DNA of 64,000 nt, from the NCBI RefSeq assembly GCF_004353225.1, contig NZ_CP037934.1, positions 1,984,001 to 2,048,000 of the forward strand, written 5' to 3'. This stretch comes from Marinobacter sp. JH2 (GTDB taxonomy: Bacteria > Pseudomonadota > Gammaproteobacteria > Pseudomonadales > Oleiphilaceae). The stretch's first letter is position 1. The number at the start of each line of letters is the position of its first letter. Shown piece by piece: positions 56,629 through 64,000 of this stretch. A model generated the notes under the pieces. That model searched no databases and was not told the origin of the DNA. It saw nothing but the letters and a program-made list of their open reading frames with translations. A program made the position numbers and the translations under genes.

Positions 56629-58642
56629 CCGAGGGAACTACGGGCAGAACCACGCTCGAAGGCGTTTCGGGGCCGGTGTGCAATGTCATTGCGCCCAGTA
56701 ACGAATTGAGAGCGGTAAGCAGCGGCGGCAGACCTTGCGCAATATTGCTGGTATTCACCGACACTCTCAAACTTGATCCCGGCGGCACATAGGCACTGCT
56801 CGCGAAGATTTCCACTGACACCTTACGTACCTCTCCGGACTCATAGGGCTGAACGTCGTCCAGGCGGAAGGTATGCCAAGGCTGAATCATTTCCCCGTTC
56901 ACGAACCGAGAGCGCGTTTCATCCACCGAGTTCAGGCCTGCTGTCATCAAACCGTTCGTTATCGGGGTGGTGGTGCCGTTCGGGTTAACAATGTCTAACC
57001 TCACAGAAACCTGCACATCTTGGGCGGTGGTCGAAACCCACAGATCAGCTTGCATGGGGCCATTCAGATACAGGCCATTTTCGCCAGCCTGCAGCTCATA
57101 TTTGGCGGCTGCGAGTTCTGCCAACGAATTGTCTTGAACGCACGGAAGAGGAAGCATGCCGCCCAACCCTGCCGTCCACTGGTCAAGACTGGACGAGCAC
57201 AGTCCGTTTAATGGGTGCTGGAACACCACTGCTTTACCGGCATCTGCAGGCGCCTGAGACTGCATCTGGCCAACTCCACCACCCACAAAATTTTCAGCGG
57301 GACTCAGATAGAAGCGCTCCGCCTGCATATCCGGGTGAGGCCAATGGCTGGTTGTGTCGTATTCGCCTAGCCCGAGCACATACTGGGTAACATCTGGCTG
57401 ATTTTGAACGCCGGTGTCCAGCTCCAAAACGTACTCGTCAAACCATTGCAGGCGCAAAGTGTCCAGATCCGGCACACCGTGCTGATCTGCCTCGTCACCG
57501 CCCATAAAACCGACACCCGCGGCACCAATGTGATCCCAGGGGCCAATCAACAGTTTGGTGTCTACTCGCCCGTTCAACTGTTCAAACCAGAGCGGCTCGC
57601 TTCGCTGAAACAGATCGAACAACCCACCCACAATAAAGGTAGGCACGTTGATTTTATCGACCCCTTCAAGCGGAGAGCGAATCGCCCAAAAATCGCCGTC
57701 GTATGCCGTTTCAGGCTCACCGGTCAGGGCCTTAACAATCGTGGGCACCTGAAAGCCGGTCAAAGCACCCAATATGCGTTCAGGTATCGCCTTCATAAAG
57801 GCTTCGGGATCAACCGCCGCCATCTCCGCCGGAATAAGCCCAAAACCAGTCACCATACCAAGCCAGAGCGGAATGAACGTGGCGTTCACGTTACCACCGG
57901 TAAAGACAATGTCTCGATACCCGTCGCCGATTGGAACAATTGGGAACGCTGCCTTTACCGCTGGATGGTTATGCTGAGCGGTCAGTACCGCGGTAATACC
58001 CAAATAGGAAATCCCCTCCAGGCCAATACGGTCTTGGGCCCAGTCTTGATCTACTACCCAGTTCAGCACTTCCAGATAATCTTGCTGCTCACGCTCATCA
58101 AACGCTGCCCAATTACCACCAGAGTTGCCGGTGCCACGAACGTCTACAACCACATGGGCATAACCACGCTTGACGAGAAACTCGTTAGCACCACCAATTT
58201 GTTGCACGTACTGCCCCAACGACGTGTTATAGGACGTCTGTGTGAGCACCACAGGAAACGAGCCGGGAGCCGCCTCGCCTTCGCCGAAACCGGGGACGGC
58301 AACTTTCACAAACAACTTAGTTCCGTCAGACATGGTGATCGTTTGGTCATCCAAGGCGACCATATGGGTAAACTCCGGTGCCCGCTCATAGGGCTGCCAC
58401 TGTCGCCCGTCATCGGCCATGACATTCACAAGACGAGACTCCGATTGGCGGTTGCCCAAGGTCATTATTTGCCGGACAGGCTGCGGGAGTTCTGATGCAT
58501 TGGATGGCGATTCTGTTTCTAGCTCAGGTGTTACCTTTAAGCTTGCGGCGTCAGCAGGATTGTCTGACGAGTCCCCTCCGCAACCGACGAGCGCCAACGT
58601 GAGCACCAACATCCCGGACATCCAAACAGATTTTTTTTGCAT
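56600..58642 (-). CDS. CocE/NonD-type alpha/beta hydrolase lipoprotein
   Basis: The start is placed at the ATG at 58642 (MQKKSVWMSGMLVLTLALVGC), a lipoprotein signal with lipobox LVGC; an ATG at 58663 adds seven residues. The 680-residue protein has a PF02129-type alpha/beta core. The nucleophile serine is in LEGISYLGI, the oxyanion region in VVDVRGTGNSGG, and the catalytic histidine in LIGPWDHIGAAG. A C-terminal jelly-roll (PF08530-type) domain follows, with DETRSRFVNGEMIQPWHTF. Relatives are cocaine esterase-like and X-Pro dipeptidyl peptidase enzymes. Secreted, membrane-anchored; substrate unknown. Confidence 0.88.
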   Translation of the reverse strand: MQKKSVWMSGMLVLTLALVGCGGDSSDNPADAASLKVTPELETESPSNASELPQPVRQIMTLGNRQSESRLVNVMADDGRQWQPYERAPEFTHMVALDDQTITMSDGTKLFVKVAVPGFGEGEAAPGSFPVVLTQTSYNTSLGQYVQQIGGANEFLVKRGYAHVVVDVRGTGNSGGNWAAFDEREQQDYLEVLNWVVDQDWAQDRIGLEGISYLGITAVLTAQHNHPAVKAAFPIVPIGDGYRDIVFTGGNVNATFIPLWLGMVTGFGLIPAEMAAVDPEAFMKAIPERILGALTGFQVPTIVKALTGEPETAYDGDFWAIRSPLEGVDKINVPTFIVGGLFDLFQRSEPLWFEQLNGRVDTKLLIGPWDHIGAAGVGFMGGDEADQHGVPDLDTLRLQWFDEYVLELDTGVQNQPDVTQYVLGLGEYDTTSHWPHPDMQAERFYLSPAENFVGGGVGQMQSQAPADAGKAVVFQHPLNGLCSSSLDQWTAGLGGMLPLPCVQDNSLAELAAAKYELQAGENGLYLNGPMQADLWVSTTAQDVQVSVRLDIVNPNGTTTPITNGLMTAGLNSVDETRSRFVNGEMIQPWHTFRLDDVQPYESGEVRKVSVEIFASSAYVPPGSSLRVSVNTSNIAQGLPPLLTALNSLLGAMTLHTGPETPSSVVLPVVPSAKLDAMQAP

Positions 58643-58807
58643 CGCTGCATACTCCCACTTCATTTTCAGGGAAAGCCGCCCCTTACGCCGGTATTTGCAT
58701 GCAAAGAGGACTCAATTAAGCGAAGCTTATCAGTAGAAACCCCTATCGCATTGGCTATGCTGACAGGCAGCAAGGGCGATAGTTACCGTGGAGGATGAAC
58801 AATCATT

Positions 58808-58828
58808 GCGCTGGCAGGGCGCCAGCGC
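58808..58828 (-). terminator. Possible hairpin terminator after the STAS gene
   Basis: GCGCTGGC and GCCAGCGC form an eight-base stem with a five-base loop, 89 bp beyond the STAS gene end in the 253-bp spacer. There is no clear T-run. It may end the partner-switching transcript or simply be a stable spacer hairpin. Confidence 0.35.
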
Positions 58829-58916
58829 GATAGGAGGTGATGCTGTTTAGTGGCAATAATTGGACTGGAATATAACGGCCAGAGGATTGGGCGCCATGGA
58901 GCTTAAAAAGGTATGG

Positions 58917-59285
58917 TTAACAATTCTGTTGCTTCTGTAGGGATGTCAGGTACTCGTCCATCTCTTCGGAGCTACCAAACACCGAAAGATCCGGCATGAG
59001 CTTAACCACCTCAAACACCTTCTCCACACCGGGGTTCATTTCGGTCACCATAAGCTGTCCGTCTCGTGCTTTCATTTTCTTCAGCATTTTGAAGACAACC
59101 CGCAGCCCAGCTGAACTGATAAAACTGACACCCGACATGTTCAACGCCAGATAGGTGACCGATGGATGAACCATATCATCCAACGTTGCCTCCAGCTCCG
59201 GTGCGGTGTCGCTGTCTACTGAACCATCCAGCTTCAGCCCTAATGCTTCATCACTCTTCTGAATCACCGAAATTTCTAACGACAT
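58917..59285 (-). CDS. Anti-sigma factor antagonist (STAS domain)
   Basis: A 122-residue single-domain STAS protein started at the ATG at 59285 (MSLEISVIQKSDEALGLKLDG), which has AAAGGAAAACC upstream; the frame extends 12 codons further. The phosphorylatable serine lies in SFISSAGLRVVF. It is the last gene of the three-gene switch and overlaps the HATPase gene by ten bases. In this system the kinase phosphorylates it and the SpoIIE-type phosphatase would restore it. The sigma factor or other final target is not in the window. Confidence 0.92.
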   Translation of the reverse strand: MSLEISVIQKSDEALGLKLDGSVDSDTAPELEATLDDMVHPSVTYLALNMSGVSFISSAGLRVVFKMLKKMKARDGQLMVTEMNPGVEKVFEVVKLMPDLSVFGSSEEMDEYLTSLQKQQNC

Positions 59286-59707
59286 AACAGGTTTTCCTTT
59301 GAGTCGCGTTTCAAGTTCCATCTGACAATCATGGTATTGATACCATCCTGGTAATTATAGTGAAATTCATCACTAAGAGCGGAGATCAGATGCAGCCCCA
59401 TTCCCCCGTCGGCTCGTGACCCCAAAGTGTCATCGGCCATAAGCTTTGAATTGGTTGGGTCAAAGTATGGGCCGGGGTATTCGACCACCAAGTCTAAACA
59501 TTCCACACCGACTTCAACCACTAACAACCATTTCAACTCTGGATTATCCGCGGCCACATGCATTTTGAGATTGGCATGAATTTCATCAACAATGACTTTG
59601 AGGTCATGTACCAAGGCTCCCGCTACACCTCGGCTCTGAGCCTCTTGTGCCACTGCTGTTATCACATTGGTGACCGGCTCATGCGCACTTACTTGTAGTT
59701 TCATCAT
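59276..59707 (-). CDS. Anti-sigma regulatory kinase (HATPase_c, RsbW/SpoIIAB-like)
   Basis: A 143-residue GHKL ATPase with the N-box region VHDLKVIVDEIHANLKMH and the lid motif RADGGMGLHLISALSDEFHY. These are the family's signatures for serine protein kinases of partner switches. It starts within the stop of the phosphatase gene (ATGATGA) and overlaps the STAS gene, so all three are coupled. The spacing between N-box and G-box is normal. Confidence 0.92.
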   Translation of the reverse strand: MMKLQVSAHEPVTNVITAVAQEAQSRGVAGALVHDLKVIVDEIHANLKMHVAADNPELKWLLVVEVGVECLDLVVEYPGPYFDPTNSKLMADDTLGSRADGGMGLHLISALSDEFHYNYQDGINTMIVRWNLKRDSKENLLCR

Positions 59708-62025
59708 CCCTGGCGGCTCAATATCATTATTGTTATGTCGTCGGACTGCTCCGCCCCAGCCGTATACTCCACCAAACGCTCACGAATATTGGTCAAAAAA
59801 CACTCTTCGTAACTGCGCGGTCTACCACCAAGACTCAAAAGTCGCTGCTCTCCAAATTCTTCGCCAGCAGCATCGAAAGCTTCCGTGACTCCATCGGAGT
59901 ATAGTACAAGGCTTCCACCGGCGGGGATTTCCAGACGCTCCGTAACCGGTTCTATATTTTCATACAGTCCAAGAGGAGCAATAGTCTCACCGCTCCAAAG
60001 ATTCGGCAGCTGGTCACTAAATCGCTGCATCGGCATAGTGTGCCCTGCGTTAATCATCTCTGCGCTACCGGTCTCCTTATCAACGAGCACCATCACTAAG
60101 GTGACGAACATGCACGCCTCATTTCCCCGGCAAAGCTCTTGGTTCAACGCTGCTGTAATATCCTTTAAATCACCATCTTTGTTATGAGCCAGAAAATTCA
60201 ACAAACTAATGGTTTTGGCCATGAACAGTGCGGCTGGGACGCCTTTATCTGAGACATCACCAACCGCGGCAAGAAACCGCCCTCTCGATAATGGAATGAC
60301 CTCGTACAGGTCGCCTCCCACAGCGCTGGCTGGCTGCAACCAGGACTCTATTCTCCAGTTACGAAGTTCTTTGACATACGAGCCGCTACCCGGAACCATC
60401 GACATCTGAATGCTTTTGGCGACCGCTAGCTCGCTTTCCAACTTCTTTCTAGCCCGGCGTTCGGTATCTGCAGTATCGGCTAAATGCTCAACCAAACGCT
60501 GGTTGATAAGGCTCGTTTTCATCACCGAACCAATCACACTCAGATGCTCAATCGTCGACTTCTCAACATACTGAAATTTTGACTCAACAACCAAAAAACC
60601 CAACAGATACCCTTTCAAAGAGTCACTGTGAAGCGGCACAATCAACACCGGTTTGGATTTTTTGTGGGTTTTCAGCAATCCGTACAAATCGTCTTGGGGA
60701 GTAACGTATTTCGGCTCTTGGCTTGGGAACAAATCGCTGAATCGTTCCCGTGCAATGGACAGCTGCTCGCGCCCTTCTGCACGTTCGTCAATTTCACTGT
60801 CTGTGCTGGCAACGGGAACAATTAGATTTCGTTCCGAATCTACTCGCCAAACCTCGATCGAACCCAGATCGTATTTCGATTGAACGCCTTGAATCACGTT
60901 CGCCAGCCCCGCCGAGAACCCCTCAGAAGGAACGTTCACTATTGAAACGCTCACCTCTCGAACGTAGCGCTCGTTCTCAGAGGACGCTTCCAGCTCACGA
61001 CGCCATTGCTCCCGTTCAATCGCCAGGCCAATTAACGAAACCCCAAACGAGAAGTGACCGATCATTTCGTTGTCCGGCCGCTTGGGCACCTCGCTGAAGA
61101 GTGTTATCACAGCTTGCAGATCGCCGGCCTCTCCCAATACGGGCTCAGACCATGCTGAGGCAACTTTTAAAGACCGAAGAACATCTCCATAGCCCTGCCA
61201 CTGCAGGTCATCGATCGGAGATTCGCAAATCACACTCTGGCGAGTCTGAGCAGCAGAGCCAATTGATGTGGCACCGTAACGAGCCGACACTGAGGGTACT
61301 TCAGAACAAAAAGCCGTGGCGAATCCACCGCCCTCCTGAGTCATCAGACTATCTTTTTGCTCGTCATAGAGAGAAATAACGCAGTGTGTGCCGGGAATCT
61401 GAGCTTCAAGTAGCTTGGATACCCGCTCAATGATGGCATGGAGAGAGCTACCATCGTTCACACTGAACAGTGCTCGTTGACGTAAGTTATCGGCAATACT
61501 TTGTAACTTTCGATGATGGATATTTACGCCAGAGAAGATCATGGCCGGCTCACCGGCAAATACCGTGAGCGTTATCTCACAGTCCATCCAAAGGCTCTGA
61601 TCAGGACCCACTGAAAAACGCCACTCTCTGCGTTCAACGCCTAGATCGCGCGCGCCCGATAAAAAATCTTCAAAGTCCAGAAGACTGTTTGGAGCAGGCA
61701 ACCAGGCATCGGGCTGGCTAAACACATTATCCATCAACTCTTGCTCACTGCTGCAACCAAAGAGCTCTAACGCCTGCCGGTTAGCGAACAAAAGTTTTGG
61801 CCATTGCCGCTCAAAAATCAGGACAACGTCGGGCAGCTTATTTAACAGCGCACGGCTGTCTTCCAGGGAGGAGTTATATTGACGGCGAAACTCTTGAAGA
61901 CGGGAAGCTAACGATTGATATCGTTCAGCTTCCCTTTTTCGAAAACGTAAATGCACCAGAAGCACAAGAGCTGCAATGGCTAAAACCAAACCCAACAACG
62001 GCAACACTAGTGCATCTGGCAGCAT
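59704..62025 (-). CDS. SpoIIE-type serine phosphatase with PAS and GAF sensor domains
   Basis: A 773-residue protein with an N-terminal membrane anchor (LVLPLLGLVLAIAALVLLVHL), a short coiled coil and a PAS-like domain around 65-165. A GAF-like domain lies at about 195-340 and a second GAF-type region at 360-500. A coiled segment (TERRARKKLESELAVAKSIQ) leads into the C-terminal PPM/SpoIIE phosphatase domain. Metal-site motifs are GGDLYEVI, GDVSDKGVPAALFMA, and LVLYSDGVTEAFD, and SDDITIMIL ends the domain. It should dephosphorylate the STAS partner. The sensory ligand is unknown. Confidence 0.92.
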   Translation of the reverse strand: MLPDALVLPLLGLVLAIAALVLLVHLRFRKREAERYQSLASRLQEFRRQYNSSLEDSRALLNKLPDVVLIFERQWPKLLFANRQALELFGCSSEQELMDNVFSQPDAWLPAPNSLLDFEDFLSGARDLGVERREWRFSVGPDQSLWMDCEITLTVFAGEPAMIFSGVNIHHRKLQSIADNLRQRALFSVNDGSSLHAIIERVSKLLEAQIPGTHCVISLYDEQKDSLMTQEGGGFATAFCSEVPSVSARYGATSIGSAAQTRQSVICESPIDDLQWQGYGDVLRSLKVASAWSEPVLGEAGDLQAVITLFSEVPKRPDNEMIGHFSFGVSLIGLAIEREQWRRELEASSENERYVREVSVSIVNVPSEGFSAGLANVIQGVQSKYDLGSIEVWRVDSERNLIVPVASTDSEIDERAEGREQLSIARERFSDLFPSQEPKYVTPQDDLYGLLKTHKKSKPVLIVPLHSDSLKGYLLGFLVVESKFQYVEKSTIEHLSVIGSVMKTSLINQRLVEHLADTADTERRARKKLESELAVAKSIQMSMVPGSGSYVKELRNWRIESWLQPASAVGGDLYEVIPLSRGRFLAAVGDVSDKGVPAALFMAKTISLLNFLAHNKDGDLKDITAALNQELCRGNEACMFVTLVMVLVDKETGSAEMINAGHTMPMQRFSDQLPNLWSGETIAPLGLYENIEPVTERLEIPAGGSLVLYSDGVTEAFDAAGEEFGEQRLLSLGGRPRSYEECFLTNIRERLVEYTAGAEQSDDITIMILSRQG

Positions 62026-62030
62026 TGTTT

Positions 62031-63284
62031 TTATTCCATTAGTTCAAGGTGCTCTAGTGTTTCAATCGTAATTGCACCAGAGGCTAATCCATTTTCCCGC
62101 TGATAGAACGTGAGCGCGTCTAGGGTTGCCGGACCAAGAAGCCCGTCATGCACACCAGGGGCATAACCTAGATTCGCCAGGCGTTGCTGCATTTTTAGCA
62201 CCATTTCGCTGGTTAGATTGCGATCACACACCGCTTGTCTGGCAACGATCTTCGGCTTACCTTCGTAGCGCCTTACGTTCATTGAAAGCACTTCAGCAGG
62301 TACTTCCTGCTGAACCGTTTTAGCAGGCTTGACCAACTCTGCAATTTCGAGAGCGTCGGTCTCGTCTTGCATGGTGACCGGAATAACTTCGGCCGGCTCA
62401 TCAACTTCCCAACGAGTGACGGTTTTGTACTCAGCAGGGATCACTTCCGTACGGGTTGTTTCGGGCTTCACTAGCTTGGTTACACTGACCGTTTTCGTTT
62501 TGGCGGGAATTTCTTTAGCGCAAAAACCGAAGGCAGAAGACGCTCGGGCATAGGCGGCGGCACCCGAAGTACGGCAAGGCTCAAGCTCGGTGCGAGCCTC
62601 TTCCAACACGACTTCTTCTTCAACGTCTTCATAGACCGCAGGCTCTACCACCAAACGCGTGGTTTCCGGCTTAATTTCGACCTTTTCCACCACTTCTTTG
62701 TAGGTTGCCGGCTTAACACGATAGGTCTTGGTGCCCTGCTTGGTTACGACCTTTTTCAACCCACGGCGGAATTCGGCCGGAGTCACTTCTAGCCGCACCT
62801 CAGAGTCTCTAACCTTAACTTCGAGATTGTCTTCCACAGAACGAGGATGGATTTGCGCGTAGACCCAACACTGGCCTGGCTGGATATCCATCACTGGTTC
62901 GCCAATCATGCGCTCACCCGCTACTTCGGGCTTAGAGTCAGACACCGATACGCTCTTGGCCCCGGGCTCGTTATCGGGTGTCTGGCTTTCTGCGCGCACG
63001 TCCGGCTCCGCAGGCTCCACTGCGGCTTCATCCGCTTGGCGACGGGGAGCTCTCGCAGGTGTTTCGGCCTGAGTACCCGACGTTTTTACAACCTTAGGTT
63101 CTACGGTTCTACGCGGATCCACCTCATAAGAGTAGATACCACTAACGGTCCGCTCCTCGGTTTGGGGCTCTAATGCACACCCTGCAACGGTGATAGCCAA
63201 TACGGGTAACCAATAAGATTTACGTAACACGCGCCTGCCTTTGTTCGTCGTTTGTAATGTATTTGCCACTTTGATCCGCAGCAT
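62031..63284 (-). CDS. Putative peptidoglycan-binding lipoprotein with repeat region
   Basis: The frame reaches a TTG at 63305; I use the ATG at 63284, but a GTG at 63230 (VLRKSYWLPVLAITVAGC) after AAAGGCAGG gives the best lipoprotein signal. A lipobox VAGC is clear. Residues about 155-370 contain degenerate repeats of the form PAxYKxVxxxVxxKPETTRxxV. The C-terminal 60 residues are a PG_binding_1-type domain (MVLKMQQRLANLGYAPGVHDGLLG). It lies 5 bp before the phosphatase gene and may be co-transcribed. The middle repeat function is unknown. Confidence 0.82.
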   Translation of the reverse strand: MLRIKVANTLQTTNKGRRVLRKSYWLPVLAITVAGCALEPQTEERTVSGIYSYEVDPRRTVEPKVVKTSGTQAETPARAPRRQADEAAVEPAEPDVRAESQTPDNEPGAKSVSVSDSKPEVAGERMIGEPVMDIQPGQCWVYAQIHPRSVEDNLEVKVRDSEVRLEVTPAEFRRGLKKVVTKQGTKTYRVKPATYKEVVEKVEIKPETTRLVVEPAVYEDVEEEVVLEEARTELEPCRTSGAAAYARASSAFGFCAKEIPAKTKTVSVTKLVKPETTRTEVIPAEYKTVTRWEVDEPAEVIPVTMQDETDALEIAELVKPAKTVQQEVPAEVLSMNVRRYEGKPKIVARQAVCDRNLTSEMVLKMQQRLANLGYAPGVHDGLLGPATLDALTFYQRENGLASGAITIETLEHLELME

Positions 63285-63309
63285 AACTGCTTCGGAGTGA
63301 CTCAATATA

Positions 63310-64000
63310 TCAGTTTTGAAGTTCTACGTTCTCAATCAGCTGAGTACTAAGCTGATCTGCACCTGTCATGGTAATTTCCAAGCCAGAGAGGTCCACTCCC
63401 AAGGCCATCAACAGGGGTGATACGATCCCTTGAAGTAACACCGTGGTCACAAGATTCACCAACACTTCCACTACCGGCTCAAGTAATTCAATAATTGGAT
63501 TCAAAATGCTAAGAGCACTAGGTTCTCCGCAATCCAAGGCCAGATTCTCGATATCCAGATCTAGTCCCTGTATCCAGGTTGGCTGACTATTAGTCAACTT
63601 CTTGGCACATTGCCCGTCTGGGCAATACAACGGTACGCCGGTTAACGTATGCGTTTGCTCAGCAACCGGGATATTTACACCAAGATCGGCATCCACACAT
63701 AAGTTAAGCAAGGGCTGACCTAACAACGCAAGCTTTAACAGCGTTGCGTGAATCGGCTCTCTCGCAACTTCACCGTCAGACTGAATCGTCCCGGTGTCTA
63801 TACTGGCCACTGACGGGTGAGCCAAAACTTCAATGTCGATATCATTACTGCTGCCACGAGCGCAGCCAGCACCCACAAACTCGGCGCGACCACCACCTAC
63901 TTTGACCGCCAGCGGAACACGAATGCTATCCAGCAGTTCTACCTTAACTAGCCCAAGGGTTAAGCCCGATATCAAGTCGCCGATAAAGCCAATGGAGAGT
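63310..64000 (-). CDS. C-terminal part of a probable TadG-like protein (5' end outside window)
   Basis: The frame remains open to the window edge, so the true start lies beyond 64000. About 230 residues are seen. They are rich in leucine/valine, with a cysteine pair (YCPDGQCAKK) and long hydrophobic stretches (LNPIIELLEPVVEVLVNLVTTVLLQGIV). This resembles the C-terminal domain of TadG-like Flp pilus proteins or a related secreted envelope protein. Only 5 bp separate it from the peptidoglycan-binding lipoprotein gene. The Tad assignment is tentative. Confidence 0.5.
   Translation of the reverse strand, partial: LSIGFIGDLISGLTLGLVKVELLDSIRVPLAVKVGGGRAEFVGAGCARGSSNDIDIEVLAHPSVASIDTGTIQSDGEVAREPIHATLLKLALLGQPLLNLCVDADLGVNIPVAEQTHTLTGVPLYCPDGQCAKKLTNSQPTWIQGLDLDIENLALDCGEPSALSILNPIIELLEPVVEVLVNLVTTVLLQGIVSPLLMALGVDLSGLEITMTGADQLSTQLIENVELQN

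Overview
The window reads as one continuous chromosomal stretch of a gammaproteobacterium. Moderate-to-high GC, inner-membrane plus periplasmic gene content, a MerR-type LiuR regulator with ACGT-rich operators and a complete set of branched-chain acyl-CoA catabolic genes suggest a marine, Marinobacter-like heterotroph. The genus is an inference from gene content, not a match. No rRNA, tRNA, CRISPR, phage or insertion sequence was seen.

Layout. 1-12830 holds general functions: a cut universal stress protein with a SulP anion transporter, an MgtC/DUF4010 membrane protein, a TerB-DnaJ co-chaperone, an amidase, a TruC-like pseudouridine synthase, a chemoreceptor and an RND efflux pair. 12978-16956 is an attenuated ilvGMD operon for branched-chain amino-acid synthesis, with a leader peptide (ilvL) and terminator. 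17006-25897 carries two thiolases, two acyl-CoA dehydrogenases, an HSD10-like dehydrogenase, an AraC regulator and an acyl-CoA ligase. 26069-35531 is the leucine/isovalerate operon liuRABCDE, extended by an AhpD-like protein and an ACSF2-like ligase. 35591-41380 is mixed: bestrophin, SGNH hydrolase, AtoE-like transporter, a periplasmic binding-like protein and a MORN lipoprotein. 41905-46703 is a complete livGF-K-HM ABC importer. 46780-48851 is a thioesterase/acyl-CoA synthetase pair. 48979-55539 is the valine operon (mmsA, acyl-CoA dehydrogenase, enoyl-CoA hydratase, HIBYL-CoA hydrolase, mmsB) with a divergent AraC regulator. 55639-58642 holds an XdhC-like protein and a CocE-type lipoprotein hydrolase. 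58917-64000 holds a partner-switching trio (STAS, HATPase, SpoIIE phosphatase), a peptidoglycan-binding lipoprotein and the end of a gene that may belong to a Tad pilus.

How it works together. Synthesis (ilvGMD), uptake (liv) and breakdown of leucine (liu), isoleucine (dehydrogenase, HSD10-like enzyme, thiolase) and valine (mms) lie within about 42 kb. Four ACGT-type palindromes lie before liuR, the HSD10-like gene, livG and the acyl-CoA synthetase, implying one local LiuR regulon. A second control layer is an AraC-family gene bracketed by two inverted copies of a 35-bp site, each facing a different outward operon. Three related copies of a roughly 130-bp hairpin element and a separate 27-bp-arm hairpin sit in intergenic spaces. 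The most noteworthy signals are these regulatory architectures and repeats rather than an unknown enzyme system.
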